Positions 35,972 through 45,050 are shown, counted from the stretch's first letter. The stretch is 64,000 nt of DNA from Acidisarcina sp963790505 (GCA_963790505.1 CAWBOT010000004.1:1240001-1304000); one strand, 5' to 3'. A program made the numbers and translations. Notes: generated from the letters alone by a model not told the origin.

Positions 35972-37426
35972 ATGCCCAACTGCGACACTCTTCTCCGGAA
36001 CGCATGTGTGCTCGACGGCGCCGGCGCCGCCGGCGAGGTCCTCGACGTGGCGATCCGCGGCGACCGGATTCTCGAAGTTGGGCCGTCCCTCGATTTCGTC
36101 GCATCGGTGCAAATTGACGCGCAAGGCCTTACCTTGGCGCCTGGATTCATCGACACTCACACTCACGATGACACCAGCGTGGTCCGCACACCGGCGATGC
36201 TGCCGAAAATCTCCCAGGGCGTCACCACGGTGATTGTCGGCAATTGCGGCATCAGCGCCGCTCCCGTGCGCTTGAAGGGCAAGCCTACCGATCCGTTGAA
36301 CCTGCTGGGAGACGCAGATGCGTTTTGTTATCCGGACTTTTCCGCGTATGTCGCGGCCGTTACTCACGCACATCCTGCGGTAAACGTCGCCGCACTCGTC
36401 GGCCACACCTCCCTCCGCAGCAATCACATGGACCGGCTCGACCGCGAAGCTACCGCACTAGAGATCCAGGCAATGCGCGCAGACTTGTGCGAGACCCTCG
36501 ATGCCGGGGCGCTCGGTCTGAGCACGGGTCTCGCTTACCTCTCGGCCAATGCAGCCACAACTGATGAAGTATTGCAGCTGGCGCAGCCGCTGGCAGCGGC
36601 TGGAGCGATCTACACCACGCATCTGCGCTCCGAGACTGCGGCGATCCTCGATGCGATGAACGAGGCCTTCGCGATAGGCCGTCTTAGCCGCACCCCGGTA
36701 ATTGTCTCGCATCTGAAGTGCGCGGGGATTGACAACTGGGGCCGGAGCGGCGAAGTCCTGCAAGCATTGGAGTCGGCCCAGGCTGCCCAGCGTGCGGGCT
36801 GTGATTGCTACCCATATGCGGCCGGGTCGAGCACCCTCGATCTGCGGCAGGTCGATGATCGAGTCGAGATCACCATCACCTGGAGCACCCCGCATCCCGA
36901 GGTCGCGGGACAGTCGCTCGAGCAAATCGCCGCAATCTGGAAAACCACTCAGCTTCAGGCGGCGCGGCGGCTGCAACCGGCTGGAGCGATTTATCACAGC
37001 ATCTCCGAGAGCGATATGCGGAGAATCCTGGCTCACCCTGCAACCATGATCGGCTCCGACGGTTTGCCGAATGATCCGCGCCCGCATCCCCGCCTGTGGG
37101 GGACATTTCCGCGGGTGCTCGGCCGTTATTGCCGTGAAGAAAAGTTGTTCTCGCTGGCGCAGGCGGTGCATAAAATGACCGGAATGTCGGCGAGTCGCTT
37201 CGGCCTTGCGCAGCGCGGAATGATCCGCGGTGGCTACTTTGCCGACTTGGTTCTCTTCGATTCCGAAAAAATCGCGGACAAGGCCACCTACGCTGATCCG
37301 GTGCAGCCGGCCATCGGAATCGAGCGCGTCTGGGTGAACGGGATCCTCTCTTACACGGCTCGCGGAGCGACTCAAGACCGCGCTGGCCGCTTTCTCCCGC
37401 GGAGCAAGATCTCGTGGGTCCAATAA
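35972..37426 (+). CDS. N-acyl-D-amino-acid deacylase (amidohydrolase)
   Basis: The 484-residue cytoplasmic zinc amidohydrolase has the metal-binding DTHTHDD motif (His63, His65). It also has NCGISAAPV, VIVSHLKCAG (a further His) and GSDGLPNDPRPHPRLWGTFPRVLG, all typical of D-aminoacylase (AAL-type). It hydrolyses N-acyl-D-amino acids to free D-amino acids. The start at MPNCDTLLRN is 35972; the longer frame from 35786 lies in the divergent promoter and is not used. It is followed 40 bases later by ridA. Confidence 0.9.
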   Translation: MPNCDTLLRNACVLDGAGAAGEVLDVAIRGDRILEVGPSLDFVASVQIDAQGLTLAPGFIDTHTHDDTSVVRTPAMLPKISQGVTTVIVGNCGISAAPVRLKGKPTDPLNLLGDADAFCYPDFSAYVAAVTHAHPAVNVAALVGHTSLRSNHMDRLDREATALEIQAMRADLCETLDAGALGLSTGLAYLSANAATTDEVLQLAQPLAAAGAIYTTHLRSETAAILDAMNEAFAIGRLSRTPVIVSHLKCAGIDNWGRSGEVLQALESAQAAQRAGCDCYPYAAGSSTLDLRQVDDRVEITITWSTPHPEVAGQSLEQIAAIWKTTQLQAARRLQPAGAIYHSISESDMRRILAHPATMIGSDGLPNDPRPHPRLWGTFPRVLGRYCREEKLFSLAQAVHKMTGMSASRFGLAQRGMIRGGYFADLVLFDSEKIADKATYADPVQPAIGIERVWVNGILSYTARGATQDRAGRFLPRSKISWVQ

Positions 37427-37466
37427 CCTAATAAAATTCACTCACTCAGAAATTAGGGAGCGCGGG

Positions 37467-37859
37467 ATGAGCATTAAGCGGTATGGCGTGGACGAAGTCA
37501 AAGGCGGCGGCTACTCGAATCTTCCTTATGCGCGCGCCGTTGAGGCGGACGGATGGTTGTATGTTTCGGGCCAGGTCCCGTTCACGGATGGTGAAGTGAT
37601 CTCGGGCAACATCGTCGCGCAAGCGCGCCAGGCGATGCGCAATCTGATTGCAGTCCTCAGTGAAGCGGGCTATGGGCCGGAGCATGTGGTCCGCTGCGGC
37701 GTCTGGCTCGAAGATCCGCGCGACTTCTCCGCGATGAACGCCGTCTTCCGGGAGTTCTTCGGTGAGCATCCGCCTGCCCGCGCCTGCGTGGTGTCAAACA
37801 TGGTTGTCGATTGCAAGATAGAAATTGATTGCGTCGCCTATAAGGCCCCGGGTGCATGA
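37467..37859 (+). CDS. ridA: RidA-family enamine/imine deaminase
   Basis: The 130-residue YjgF/RidA protein hydrolyses reactive 2-aminoacrylate and similar enamines formed by PLP dehydratases. The conserved Arg105 (PPARACVVSNMV) and Glu119 near the C-terminus are present, with the family signature DGWLYVSGQVPF at 28-39. AGGGAGCG upstream precedes the ATG. Its position between a D-amino-acid deacylase and a permease fits the detoxification of the intermediate released by the D-serine/D-threonine dehydratase encoded divergently. Confidence 0.92.
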   Translation: MSIKRYGVDEVKGGGYSNLPYARAVEADGWLYVSGQVPFTDGEVISGNIVAQARQAMRNLIAVLSEAGYGPEHVVRCGVWLEDPRDFSAMNAVFREFFGEHPPARACVVSNMVVDCKIEIDCVAYKAPGA

Positions 37860-37932
37860 AGCCTAAGTTCCCGCTCTCATACCCTTTGAAGTCTCGCTTC
37901 GCGCCGGTTGTCGCGATGACAGCAGCCCACGC

Positions 37933-39282
37933 ATGATCGATCATCACAGCATCTTCCTGCTGATCTCCGCGGCGATCGTTGTGACCGGCTTGATCTTGCT
38001 GATCGTCGTCGCGAAGTTGAACCCCTTCATCACCCTGATTCTCGCCTCCCTCTCACTGGCGATCGTCGCCGGCATGCCAGCCTCGAGGGTCGTTCACTCC
38101 TTCGAGGCGGGGGTCGGCTCAGCTCTGGGGCACATCGCAATCGTGGTAGCGCTGGGCACCATGCTGGGCAAGATGATGGCTGAATCGGGCGGCGCCGACC
38201 AGATCGCCCACACTCTGATACGGTTTTTCGGCGAAAAGAATATCCACTGGGCGATGATGGTCATCGGGCTCGTGGTTGGGCTGCCCGCCTTCTTTGAGGT
38301 CGGCTTTGTTCTTCTCATCCCGATCGTTTTCACTGTGGCCCGCCGCACCCGAACCTCGCTTATCCTCGTCGGCCTGCCGATGGTCGCGGGACTCTCGGTC
38401 GTCCACGGCCTCGTCCCTCCGCACCCCGCCGCTCTTATGGCGGTGACCATCTTCAAGGCAGATGTTGGCCGTACGATTTTCTACGCGTTGATCGTCGGCC
38501 TGCCAACAGCCGTGATTGCAGGCCCTCTCTACGCGAAGCTGATCGCGCCGCATATCGATCTCCCGGCAGAGAACCCGATGGCGGCGCAGTTCGTCGACCA
38601 CGGCGACGAGCGCAGCCTGCCCGGTTTCGGGCTGACACTGCTCACTGTCCTGCTGCCGGTGCTTCTCATGCTCATTGGTAGCTGGGCCGATGTCGTCTCT
38701 GCGCCGAAGAGTGCCTTGAACGAGACGCTGCATCTGGTCGGCAACGACGATATGGCGCTGCTAATCGGCGCACTCTTTAGCTTCTACACGCTGGGAACGC
38801 TTCGAGGGTTCACCCGCCAGACCATCCTCCGATTCAGCAACGAGTGCATCGCGCCGACCGCGGCCATCACGCTCCTGGTGGGCGCTGGCGCTGGCTTCGG
38901 ACGAATCCTGCAGGATAGCGGCGTCTCCGACGCCATCATTGCGGTCGCGACCCATTTTCACGTGCAGGTATTGCTGCTGGCGTGGCTCCTGGCTGCAATG
39001 ATGCGCCTGGCAACCGGCTCGTCGACCGTCGCCATGACGACCGCAGCGGGCATTGTCGCACCCATCGCCTTACACAGCACGGGAGTGCGCCCCGAACTGC
39101 TTGCGATTGCGACCGGCGCCGGCTCGCTGATCTTTTCTCACGTGAACGATGGCGGATTCTGGCTGGTGAAGGAGTACTTCGGCATGAGCGTTTCGCAGAC
39201 CATCAAAACATGGTCAGTCTGCGAAACCATCATCTCGGTCACGGCGCTGATTCTCACCGTTGCGCTGTCATTGGTCGTTTGA
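37933..39282 (+). CDS. GntP-family permease
   Basis: The 449-residue inner-membrane transporter has about 12-14 hydrophobic segments, for example IFLLISAAIVVTGLILLIVV at the N-terminus and TIISVTALILTVALSLVV at the C-terminus. The GntP-family signature VVGLPAFFEVGFVLLIPIVF is at about residues 113-132. The family takes up gluconate, but members in D-amino-acid loci transport D-serine or related amino acids. Given the neighbours, D-serine/D-amino-acid uptake is the more likely role here, by inference. 73 bases separate it from ridA. Confidence 0.88.
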   Translation: MIDHHSIFLLISAAIVVTGLILLIVVAKLNPFITLILASLSLAIVAGMPASRVVHSFEAGVGSALGHIAIVVALGTMLGKMMAESGGADQIAHTLIRFFGEKNIHWAMMVIGLVVGLPAFFEVGFVLLIPIVFTVARRTRTSLILVGLPMVAGLSVVHGLVPPHPAALMAVTIFKADVGRTIFYALIVGLPTAVIAGPLYAKLIAPHIDLPAENPMAAQFVDHGDERSLPGFGLTLLTVLLPVLLMLIGSWADVVSAPKSALNETLHLVGNDDMALLIGALFSFYTLGTLRGFTRQTILRFSNECIAPTAAITLLVGAGAGFGRILQDSGVSDAIIAVATHFHVQVLLLAWLLAAMMRLATGSSTVAMTTAAGIVAPIALHSTGVRPELLAIATGAGSLIFSHVNDGGFWLVKEYFGMSVSQTIKTWSVCETIISVTALILTVALSLVV

Positions 39283-39322
39283 CCCGGAAATTCAAGATCG
39301 ACTCGGGATAAGTGGCAACCGG

Positions 39323-41087
39323 CTACGAGCCTGCCTTGCGCACACGCGCTTCGAGCATCTTCGGATCAGTGATCGGGGAAGAGCAGGTAGTTGCCGTGCA
39401 TAGAAACGCAGCGGCGTGAGACAACGACGGGTACTGCACATCGGCAAACGGCAAAGGCCCTTCCGTCTTGTCCCACCATTCGAGTCGCAGGTAGCTGGTC
39501 CCCGGATCTGAGGCTGCTGCAAAGAGAAGTCTGGCTTGCGGATCGCGCTTTGCACCGACAACCGTGATGTGAAGCGGAGGCTTCGTGTATTCCTCCTCTG
39601 CGAGCAGAATCGGCGCCGAGAGCCACTGCCAGCGCAATCTCAGAGGTCGCAAGGTAACGCATGGCGCTTGTTGCGGTCTCGCGATCGTCCTTGATACCGG
39701 TGTAGTACGAGAGAAGGTTGGCGAAACGCGCCAGTTGGGCATTCTCATCGCGCTCCGGATGCGGGGCATAGGCGCTATCGATTGCGACCTTCGAGGTGAC
39801 GAACCCAGCTCCTCCGGCGGGACTGAAGTTAGCGGCAATGAAGCGTCTTGCTGCGGCAGCACGCCGCAGCCAATCGCGCTCTCCCGTTGCCCCATAAAGC
39901 GCGAGGAAAGCCTGCCCCATGGCGAGGGAGTCTCCCAGGAACGGCCCGGCGGTATCGTGGTCTCCATGCGAGAAGCCGCCGCCGGCGAGACTGCGATGCG
40001 CGATCACCCACTGTGCGGAGCGCTCGGCCTCTTGCAGTGCTGAGGCGTCACCGCTGACGGCGTAGAGTTCACACAGAGATCGAATCATCCACCCGTTCTC
40101 ACGCGCATAGAGATGCCGGTCGATTCTCGGGATGCCAACAGCTCGCCGTTTGGAGTCGTCGAGCCGATAGTAGCTGGCGCTGTCTTTACCCGCGACAACA
40201 TCGGCATCCTGGCTGACATAAAATGCGCCGTCGGGGCTGGTTAGGAAAGCGCGAACGTAACGGCGGATGTTCAGCGCGGCAGTGAGAGATTCCGGTGAAC
40301 CCAGTTGCCCGTATGCCTGCGCATAAGTCCGCATCGTCTGCGCCTGGATATAGAGGAGCTTCTCAAAATGCGGTTCGTTCCAGTTGCCGCCGGTGGAGTA
40401 TTGGTAGGCCCCGCCCCAAACTGGATCGATCAATCGCTGTGCGGCAGCGAGCGTCTCCCGCACTCGTTGCTCCTGGAGCTTGTCGCCTCGGGCCGCCAGG
40501 ACCTCGGCGTATTCCACCGAGTCAGCGTCGAGATACTTATGACCAAAGGCCCAGCCCTTGCCCACAACGTCATACTGTTTTTCGTACTCCTTCTTCACGC
40601 TTTCGAGCAGCGCAGGCGCAAGGAATGGCGTCGCCGCATAGGTCACCTGTTTTTCCGGCTCCACCGATGGGCCGGGTGTCGGATCGTCGATGACAGCCTG
40701 CAGAATGGACGCCATCTGGCGTGGGGGTAGATATCCCTGGCGTTTCACGATCTCGCCGCCCGTCGCGTTGAAGATCACGGTCGCCGGCCAGCCGTAGTCC
40801 TCATAGCGGTTGGAAATATCGGGCCGCGAGTCCTGGTCGACTTTGACGGCAATGTACTTCTCAACCATCAGCCGACGCACGGCAGGGTCGCGATACGTCT
40901 GCTGGTCCATCACATGGCACCAGTGGCACCACACGGCTTCGAGATCGAGCAGAACGAACTTGTGTTCTCGCGCCGCCTGCGCGAAGATCGCATCCGACCA
41001 GGGATGCCAAACGATCGGCGGCGGCGGTAACTGTGCCGGTAAGCTGGTGACAAACAGGGCCAGAGGCAGAAGCCGTCGGAGCTTCAT
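39323..41087 (-). pseudogene. exported DsbH-like thioredoxin-domain (DUF255) protein, frameshifted
   Basis: The protein of about 587 residues has a signal peptide (MKLRRLLPLALFVTSLPAQ). An N-terminal thioredoxin-like domain carries WCHWCH (Cys54, Cys57) in LLDLEAVWCHWCHVMDQQTY, then GWPATVIFNATGGEIV. A long helical (alpha/alpha)6-like domain follows. The first frame is lost after ALAVALGA and the second resumes with ILLAEEEYTKPPLHITVVGAKRD. A single surplus base in 39611-39617 (GGCGCC palindrome) explains it. It lies 7 bases downstream of bufC, so it belongs to the bufferin operon. An exported thiol-reductase-type partner could keep the Cys-rich peptide reduced or deliver metal; that is an inference. 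Confidence 0.83.
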
Positions 41088-41094
41088 CAGTCAC

Positions 41095-41985
41095 CTATTG
41101 ATGGGTGTCACTTACCTGGCGGCAGAACCAGCCCATCTCCGCAGCATGCGCGAAGCATTGCTGAATTTTGCCTGCTTGCTCCTCAGCCCCCATCTTGCTT
41201 TTTGCGAAAGCCTCATCAATAGCCGCACCAAGGGTCTGTCCCTGCTGAAGCGATGACAGCAGGAGGAATGCTTCGTGCTCAAGGCGGCGATAGTAGACCG
41301 TGTTCTCGAAACGATGGACGGCGAGATACGTAGCGGCGCGGCCCATCGCCGGCAGCGGTATCCGCTTTGATTTCTTTCGTTCCGAAGCCGCATTGCTCGC
41401 GATGTCCGCCGCAGGGCTCGCACGGTGTACGGCGAGCACAAGTTCATCGACTGGATAGCGGAGCGCCAGAAGCTGTACGTGCGGCTGGAGATGCAGGGTT
41501 GAGTTCTCGCCGAGATTGGCAAGATCAGATTCCGTCAGCGGCGCGACCGAGGCACTATCGTAAGACTCGACGTAGGCCCACTCCAGCCGGGCGACGTCGA
41601 GTGCGAGTTGACGCCGTTTGCCGGCAAACTCCCGATGCGACTCCAGCCATTGCGGTAGTTTTGCACTCAGGTTGCGCAACGTAAATGAAGTCGACGGATT
41701 CTCTTGCAGGTAAGCCAGCACCAGACTGTCGAACTTCTTGTTACCGAGAACTGCCTGGAGCGCGGCAAAATCTTCGCTCACCGCACCGATCACCCGGAAC
41801 CAGTATTGGCGGTTATAGATCTCCAGTCGTTCGAAAGACGAAAGCCGGTCGTTTGGTTTGACATAGCTTTCGGCGATCTCTCGAACTGAAGATCCATCTT
41901 CGGCGGCGGTCTGCATATCGAAGTCCACCGTCAGGGGGCGGGCGACATCGGCCGCCATGCGACGCTGTAATTCGAGCAGGTTCAT
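41095..41985 (-). CDS. bufC: DUF2063/HvfC-BufC-family partner of an MNIO enzyme
   Basis: The 296-residue protein has the DUF2063 N-terminal domain signature SFERLEIYNRQYWFRVIGAVSEDFAALQAVLG (about residues 49-81). It then has QLALDVARLEWAYVESYDS. HvfC/BufC proteins form a complex with the DUF692 oxygenase and bring it the peptide substrate. Its start overlaps the stop of bufB by four bases (ATGA at 41982-41985), so the two are translationally coupled. The C-terminal half is less conserved. Confidence 0.88.
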   Translation of the reverse strand: MNLLELQRRMAADVARPLTVDFDMQTAAEDGSSVREIAESYVKPNDRLSSFERLEIYNRQYWFRVIGAVSEDFAALQAVLGNKKFDSLVLAYLQENPSTSFTLRNLSAKLPQWLESHREFAGKRRQLALDVARLEWAYVESYDSASVAPLTESDLANLGENSTLHLQPHVQLLALRYPVDELVLAVHRASPAADIASNAASERKKSKRIPLPAMGRAATYLAVHRFENTVYYRRLEHEAFLLLSSLQQGQTLGAAIDEAFAKSKMGAEEQAGKIQQCFAHAAEMGWFCRQVSDTHQ

Positions 41986-42854
41986 GCGCCGACCTCTTGC
42001 AACTGCTCCTCTGGCGTGGCGACCTTGGCCGATTGGAATCGGTGCGCTTTGAGCGCTTCGGCGTGCACTTCGTCAAAGGACGGAATATTGTCGTCCCATT
42101 CAAGCAGCGTGGCTGTCGGCCCTACGCGCTCGACGGCACGGGCATAGAGACTCCATACCGGATCAAGCACCAGATGATCGTGTGTATCGAGAATATACTT
42201 CTCGAACCTCGAGTGACCGGCGATGTGGATCTGTGCAACTCGATCGGCGGCGACAGCATTGAGATACTCGAAGGGATCGAAGCCGTGGTTCTGCGAGGAG
42301 ACGTAAATATTGTTGACATCGAGCAGGACGCCGCAGTCGGCGGCGTGGACCACCTCGTTGAGGAACTCCCATTCGGTCATCTCGGACTCATGAAACTCAG
42401 CGTAGCTGCTGACGTTTTCTACCGCGATGGGGACCTCGAGGTAATCCTGGACCTCGCGGATGCGGGCCGCCGTGGCGCGCACCGCCTCAAATGTATACGG
42501 CAAAGGCAGCAGGTCGTGGGTGTATCGGCCGTCGACGCTGCCCCAGCACAAGTGATCGGAGAGCCACGGTGTCTTTGTCCGCTTGGTGAGCTGTTTCAGC
42601 CGTCTCAGATGCTCGCGATCGGCTGGCTGGGCCGAGCCGAAGTACATCGAGACGCCATGCTGCACGACCCGGTACTGGTCGAGGATCCGGTCGAGCACCT
42701 TGAGCGGCGGCCCGCCGTCGACCATGTAGTTCTCAGAGATGATCTCGAACCAATCGACGACCGGCTTTTCCGACAAGATGTGATCATAGTGCGGGACGCG
42801 CAAGCCGATCCCCACGCCATAGTCGGTAAATCCGTTAAAACGATTAGCAGGCAT
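41982..42854 (-). CDS. bufB: DUF692 multinuclear non-haem iron-dependent oxidase (MNIO)
   Basis: The 290-residue TIM-barrel enzyme belongs to the MNIO (DUF692) family, which modifies Cys residues of RiPP precursors, for example to thiooxazole in bufferins. Candidate iron ligands are His22 (RVPHYDH), Glu41 (ISENY), Glu in AVENVSSYA, Asp/Asn in LLDVNNIYVSSQNHGFDP, His in QIHIAGHSRF, DTHDHLVLDPVW and Glu in LLEWDDNIP. All family hallmark motifs are present. It lies 88 bases after the precursor gene and overlaps bufC. Very confident about the family; the exact chemistry depends on the peptide. Confidence 0.93.
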   Translation of the reverse strand: MPANRFNGFTDYGVGIGLRVPHYDHILSEKPVVDWFEIISENYMVDGGPPLKVLDRILDQYRVVQHGVSMYFGSAQPADREHLRRLKQLTKRTKTPWLSDHLCWGSVDGRYTHDLLPLPYTFEAVRATAARIREVQDYLEVPIAVENVSSYAEFHESEMTEWEFLNEVVHAADCGVLLDVNNIYVSSQNHGFDPFEYLNAVAADRVAQIHIAGHSRFEKYILDTHDHLVLDPVWSLYARAVERVGPTATLLEWDDNIPSFDEVHAEALKAHRFQSAKVATPEEQLQEVGA

Positions 42855-42942
42855 TCGATTCTCAAGCAGAGCGCATGCACGAACGGAGACCTGAAATGCT
42901 CATCAAGCCTCCGCAGTGGGTTGGCAACAGCGTGGTAGCGAA

Positions 42943-43221
42943 CTACTTCGCCGGAGGCGTGGAGCCGTCGGTTGCACAGGCGCCCTTGCCTTTGCAGCTG
43001 TTCTTGCCGGCATGCTTGGCGTCGCCGCCGCCCTGGCCTTTACAGTCGTTCTTGCCCTTGCAGGAGTGCTTGCCTGGTGCGGGAGCTGGGGCAGGCGTAT
43101 CCTGCGCGAAGGCCGCCGGGCTGCTGTTCGGGGTGGGTTGGGCGTTGACGCGAGCGGTGGTGCCACCGAGCAGACCGGCGAACGCAGCTGCCAGGGCGAG
43201 CGATTTCGTAGTGTTCTTCAT
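42943..43221 (-). CDS. bufA: BufA2-like Cys-rich secreted metallophore precursor (bufferin)
   Basis: The 92-residue protein has a Sec signal peptide (SLALAAAFAGLLGGTTARVNA) and a Pro/Ala-rich spacer. Two near-identical Cys modules follow: SCKGKNDC (Cys54, Cys60) and SCKGKGAC (Cys76, Cys82). These have equal C-X5-C spacing, separated by GGGDAKHAG. This is the layout of BufA2-type bufferins, copper-binding RiPPs processed by the neighbouring MNIO enzyme. A modest AAAGG precedes the ATG. The antisense frames here are shadows. The four-Cys, two-module structure suggests two modified sites per peptide. Confidence 0.82.
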   Translation of the reverse strand: MKNTTKSLALAAAFAGLLGGTTARVNAQPTPNSSPAAFAQDTPAPAPAPGKHSCKGKNDCKGQGGGDAKHAGKNSCKGKGACATDGSTPPAK

Positions 43222-43409
43222 GGTGATAGACCTTTCTATTCGGTTGGGCCGCGCTTAGGGCGCCGGGCGTTGAGGGACGGTGCGTTATGGCTAGAAGCCT
43301 TATCGTGAACTGGAGCGCCAGCTCCTTGTTCCGCACGTTTGATACCCAAGCAGGCAGGAGGTTACACCTTCGGCCTTTTTTCCCCTTGAATTTTCTTACC
43401 TGGGAATGG

Positions 43410-44420
43410 TCATCGATCGGTACTCCGCATCGGCGCCGCGGCAGGAACCGTGAGGCTGGATCGAATCGAGGCCAGAGGAGCATCGTTGTTGAAAGTAATT
43501 CGGCCGCTTCCTTTCTGGACACCGAGTCTACTCCAAAGAGCATTGAGATCGATATGCAGTGGAGTGGTGCTCCACTGGTAATACGTTTCTTCAAGCACTT
43601 TTGTATCTGTCGCCTGGTCGCCGGTAGCGAGGATTTTTGCTGTGGTCCAGTCCGAATCGATCGTTCCGCCGGCGCGAACGATCGCCCGTAGCGCATCTTG
43701 CAGCCCCTGGCGATTATGGGTTTGCTTATGAATCTCGATGTCGGCCAGCAGGCAGAACATGGCCCCGCCCCAGTAAGTCCTGCCCCAGGAGGAGGTGCCG
43801 TTCATGCCTCGATCTCCGGCGCCGGGTTCGCCTTGCGGCATTCCGCGCATCATGTCTCCCCAGACCTGCTCAGCCGACAGCTCGCCGTTCTGGGCGCGGG
43901 CGATCGGCTCGACGTAGGTCGCCAGGCCCTCCTCAAGCCATGCCTGGGAATCAGGCAGCGAGGCGAGCGCCATGTGGACCATCTCGTGCGTCATGACCCA
44001 GTCTGCCGTGAGTTCCGCGCGAGTGGTATGTTCCCCGATGCGCAGGCGGGTGAAGGCTGGAAAGCCATCCCGGTTCGGCCACGTCGTTCCCTGGAGCACG
44101 CCGTCCGCACCGGCGACCGGGATGATCAGTATGCGCGCCCGCGATACCGGGAACCGGCCGTAATAGAGTGTCACTGCGCCGGCGGCCTTCCGCACTCGTT
44201 CCAGCACCTCAGCCTCGGGCAGATCGAACGTCCCCGCCGCAAAATCCACCTGCAGCACCGCGCCGCCTACTGGCAGTTGATGAGAGGACGTAATCCTCTG
44301 AGCCTCCCCATGCCATCTGCCTTCCTGGCCTCCCGCTTTCGGGATGCGAGCGTTTCCCCTAGAAAGAAGACCTATCAGAAAGAGGTACGCTGAAATCTTT
44401 CGCAAGCGCGATGCGGTCAT
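43410..44420 (-). CDS. secreted zinc metallopeptidase-like protein (peptidase MA-type)
   Basis: The 336-residue protein has an N-terminal hydrophobic segment (ISAYLFLIGLL, weak signal or anchor) and a gluzincin-type active site: HEMVH at 145-149 and the downstream Glu in WLEEGLATYVEP (161-172). This matches the DUF1570/peptidase-MA-like fold. It would be a periplasmic or secreted metalloprotease. It lies 188 bases upstream of bufA in the same direction, so it could share a transcript with the bufferin operon, but no direct link is established. Confidence 0.75.
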   Translation of the reverse strand: MTASRLRKISAYLFLIGLLSRGNARIPKAGGQEGRWHGEAQRITSSHQLPVGGAVLQVDFAAGTFDLPEAEVLERVRKAAGAVTLYYGRFPVSRARILIIPVAGADGVLQGTTWPNRDGFPAFTRLRIGEHTTRAELTADWVMTHEMVHMALASLPDSQAWLEEGLATYVEPIARAQNGELSAEQVWGDMMRGMPQGEPGAGDRGMNGTSSWGRTYWGGAMFCLLADIEIHKQTHNRQGLQDALRAIVRAGGTIDSDWTTAKILATGDQATDTKVLEETYYQWSTTPLHIDLNALWSRLGVQKGSGRITFNNDAPLASIRSSLTVPAAAPMRSTDR

Positions 44421-44582
44421 TCCAGCCTTTCTGCGCAGCCGTAATAAGGTTATGAAGAGACCATATCCTGGTATCTGACTCTTGTAGACGAAATGACGAT
44501 CAAGAAAGCTTTCGAATTGATTCTGTAACTATTGGCCGGTGTTGTTCTCTAATGAGCGTTCGGTTTGCTGCGAGGAGATAGG

Positions 44583-45050
44583 ATGACATTCCTGATTCGG
44601 TGGTATTCGCTTGGAGCGAAGTTGGCTTCATATCTGCAGTCTCCCTTTCTGCTCGCGGTAAGGCTCTATTGGGGTTGGCAGTTTGCCCAGACCGGCTGGG
44701 GCAAACTGCACAACCTTGCCAAGATCACCGACTTCTTCGCCAGCCTCAACATCCCATTCCCGTCCTTCAACGCGCACTTCTGCTCCGGCCTGGAGTTCAT
44801 CGGCGGCATCCTGCTTATTCTCGGGCTTGGGTCGCGCCTTATCGGCTTCCTGCTCACCTGCAATATGCTGGTCGCCTATTGGACGGCCGATCATGACGCC
44901 TTTGTCTCGTTTTTCTCCGACCCTGGCAAGTTCTATGTCGCGGACCCATATACATTCCTCTTCGCGTCGCTGATGGTGCTCATCTTTGGAGCAGGGCTGT
45001 TCTCCCTCGATAAGATCCTGGAAAAGCGCTTTAAGAACCAGATCGCTTGA
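44583..45050 (+). CDS. DoxX-family membrane protein
   Basis: The 155-residue protein has four hydrophobic segments in the DoxX pattern: LLAVRLYWGWQFAQTGWGKL, EFIGGILLILGLGSRLIGFLLTCNMLVAYW and DPYTFLFASLMVLIFGAGLFSLD. AGGAG at 44573-44577 sits 5 bases before the ATG. DoxX-type proteins are often encoded next to hvf/buf MNIO operons, although this one is divergently transcribed from the metallopeptidase. They are linked to thiol and copper homeostasis in such loci, a role not proven. Confidence 0.87.
   Translation: MTFLIRWYSLGAKLASYLQSPFLLAVRLYWGWQFAQTGWGKLHNLAKITDFFASLNIPFPSFNAHFCSGLEFIGGILLILGLGSRLIGFLLTCNMLVAYWTADHDAFVSFFSDPGKFYVADPYTFLFASLMVLIFGAGLFSLDKILEKRFKNQIA

Noticed and set aside
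42875..43308. Plus-strand frames over the bufA region
   Set aside because: Low-complexity shadows; the minus strand encodes a signal peptide and Cys modules next to bufB.
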